Source: Cytobacillus depressus
GTDB lineage: Bacteria > Bacillota > Bacilli > Bacillales > Cytobacillaceae
DNA: 64,000 bases
NCBI RefSeq assembly: GCF_008923245.1
Contig: NZ_WBOS01000011.1
Coordinates: 1-64,000, forward strand
Direction: 5' to 3'
This document shows, piece after piece, positions 63,103 through 64,000 of the stretch. The translations under genes were made by a program, and so were the position numbers. The notes below the pieces were generated by a model. That model had not been told where the DNA came from. It saw only the letters and a program-made list of their open reading frames with translations, and searched no databases. Each line of letters begins with the position of its first letter. Position 1 is the stretch's first letter.

Positions 63103-63495
63103 CTAATAGAAGATTCTAGCGAATTGTGGCATTTTAAAAGTAAATACTATTTTATTTGGAGGATCAATTTCCAGGTACTCCCTGATCTCTCGATAATCTT
63201 GTCCAACTCTATGATCAACAATTTCCCAAGTGCCGCCTACTTGTGGATTATTTTCTACTACCTTATCCTTCCCCTCCAAGGTAAAAAGCTATTTCCTCAT
63301 CATATCAGGGTTCAAACATGCATCAAAAACTCTTTCAGGTGCTACATCAAATTTTCTTATCATTTTAAAAGTGGTTGTTGAAAAGTTGCTGATTTTATTA
63401 CTCCCTGTAATTTTATGTTCTTTCTTTTTTGCATTCAATTTCTCTTTCTCAAGAAGATTAAAACGATTACTATGAATTTTTTCATAAAGTTGCAT
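63103..63495 (-). pseudogene. SRPBCC (AHSA1) domain gene with an internal stop
   Basis: One frame covers 131 codons, broken only by a TAG at 63289-63291. Before it: KMIRKFDVAPERVFDACLNPDMMRK; after it: LFTLEGKDKVVENNPQVGGTWEIVDHRVG and EYLEIDPPNKIVFTF. AHSA1-type proteins have tryptophan in this position (RKW), so a TGG to TAG change is the simplest reading. The C-terminal part of the domain is also missing, as the frame ends about 25-30 codons early. The first 35 codons are not family sequence. Confidence 0.75.
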
Positions 63496-64000
63496 AAACC
63501 TGCCCCGTTTAGCTCAATAACACATTTTACCTTTTTTTTCAATCTTATATTCCCACTTATAATTCTTTTGATGTTTTCCTATGCAAAATTATCGCGAATA
63601 TACTAATAAATAACGAAAGGGCTATAATGAATTTATCATCAAATATTAAACTGCAAATAAATTCTAGATGTATTATTTAACCCTCTCCTCTTTTTTTAAT
63701 GATTGAGCAGGGTTTCTTAATGAATGTAAAAGCAAATCCCATTTCCCCCCCTAATGAGACAGTTTTAATTATCTATATTTTACCATTTCATTAAACAAGA
63801 TGTCCCTAAAATGAACTTGAGCGCAATCTCCTTGTCCCAAGAATTGCGCCCGATTGCTGAAGATCATAACTACATAATGTTCTAAGAAATAGATTAGAGT
63901 CCTTATTGAACTAACGCACCCGTTAGTTCAATAAGAAAAAGCATTACCGTTGTTCCAGTAATGCACCTGTTAGCCATCCATGCAGCACAAAATCAGTGCT
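63496..64000. other. End of window, no gene seen
   Basis: AT-rich. Holds a copy of the GCG-AATTC hairpin at 63820-63852, and a GAACTAACGC...GTTAGTTC hairpin at about 63909-63930. No supported frame. Confidence 0.45.

Overview
The window looks like chromosomal DNA of an endospore-forming member of the Bacillaceae (Bacillus in the broad sense). The evidence is low G+C, strong GGAGG-type ribosome binding sites, many TTG and GTG starts, Bacillus-type ParE/ParC, PlsY and DinB proteins, spore germination (GerPA-like) genes beside a coat-type Hsp20, and dispersed Bacillus-type hairpin repeats. No rRNA, tRNA or CRISPR array was seen.

Layout. 1-16.6 kb is mostly + strand and accessory in character: the 3' end of a group II intron, small membrane proteins and decayed genes, an M20 peptidase with an orphan oligopeptide-binding lipoprotein, a truncated aspartate dehydrogenase, a large foreign-looking M14 carboxypeptidase, the 5' half of another group II intron, and an ABC-2 exporter operon. 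At 17.7 kb there is a 28-bp site that matches, from memory, the Bacillus subtilis dif site at 27 of 28 positions. It lies just upstream of a tyrosine recombinase gene, and gene direction switches from + to - there. I read this as the replication terminus. 18-26 kb carries a spore cluster and parE-parC on the - strand.

27.1-51.3 kb is a purine catabolism island and the most interesting part. A - strand gene set (40.2 down to 27.1 kb) encodes a hydantoinase-type amidohydrolase, an isochorismatase-fold hydrolase, UbiX, UbiD, bacterial microcompartment (BMC) shell proteins (three BMC-H, one EutN/CcmL pentamer, one divergent protein that looks like two BMC domains behind a targeting-type helix), a BMC-associated flavoprotein, an adenine-deaminase paralogue, a cyclase-family hydrolase, a DUF1989 protein, an M20 hydrolase and an ATZ/TRZ aminohydrolase. 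It has no aldehyde or alcohol dehydrogenase, so it is not a classical aldehyde metabolosome. Around it lie a xanthine/uracil-type permease, a xanthine dehydrogenase operon with its maturation factors, a guanine/hypoxanthine permease and a canonical adenine deaminase. I propose that the shell encloses the hydrolytic xanthine pathway known from purinolytic clostridia: xanthine, 4-ureido-5-imidazolecarboxylate, 4-amino-5-imidazolecarboxylate, 4-aminoimidazole, 4-imidazolone, formiminoglycine, glycine. Gene order nearly follows that reaction order. The enzyme assignments are inference.

51-64 kb holds a GH18 hydrolase, plsY, a soluble histidine kinase, an ATP-grasp enzyme, acetyltransferases (one broken), and a LysR-controlled set: a GntP-family permease, a lipocalin-like protein and a 3-hydroxybutyrate-dehydrogenase-like SDR. 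Two of these transcripts share a nearly identical 32-bp promoter element. The end holds a broken SRPBCC gene and repeats.
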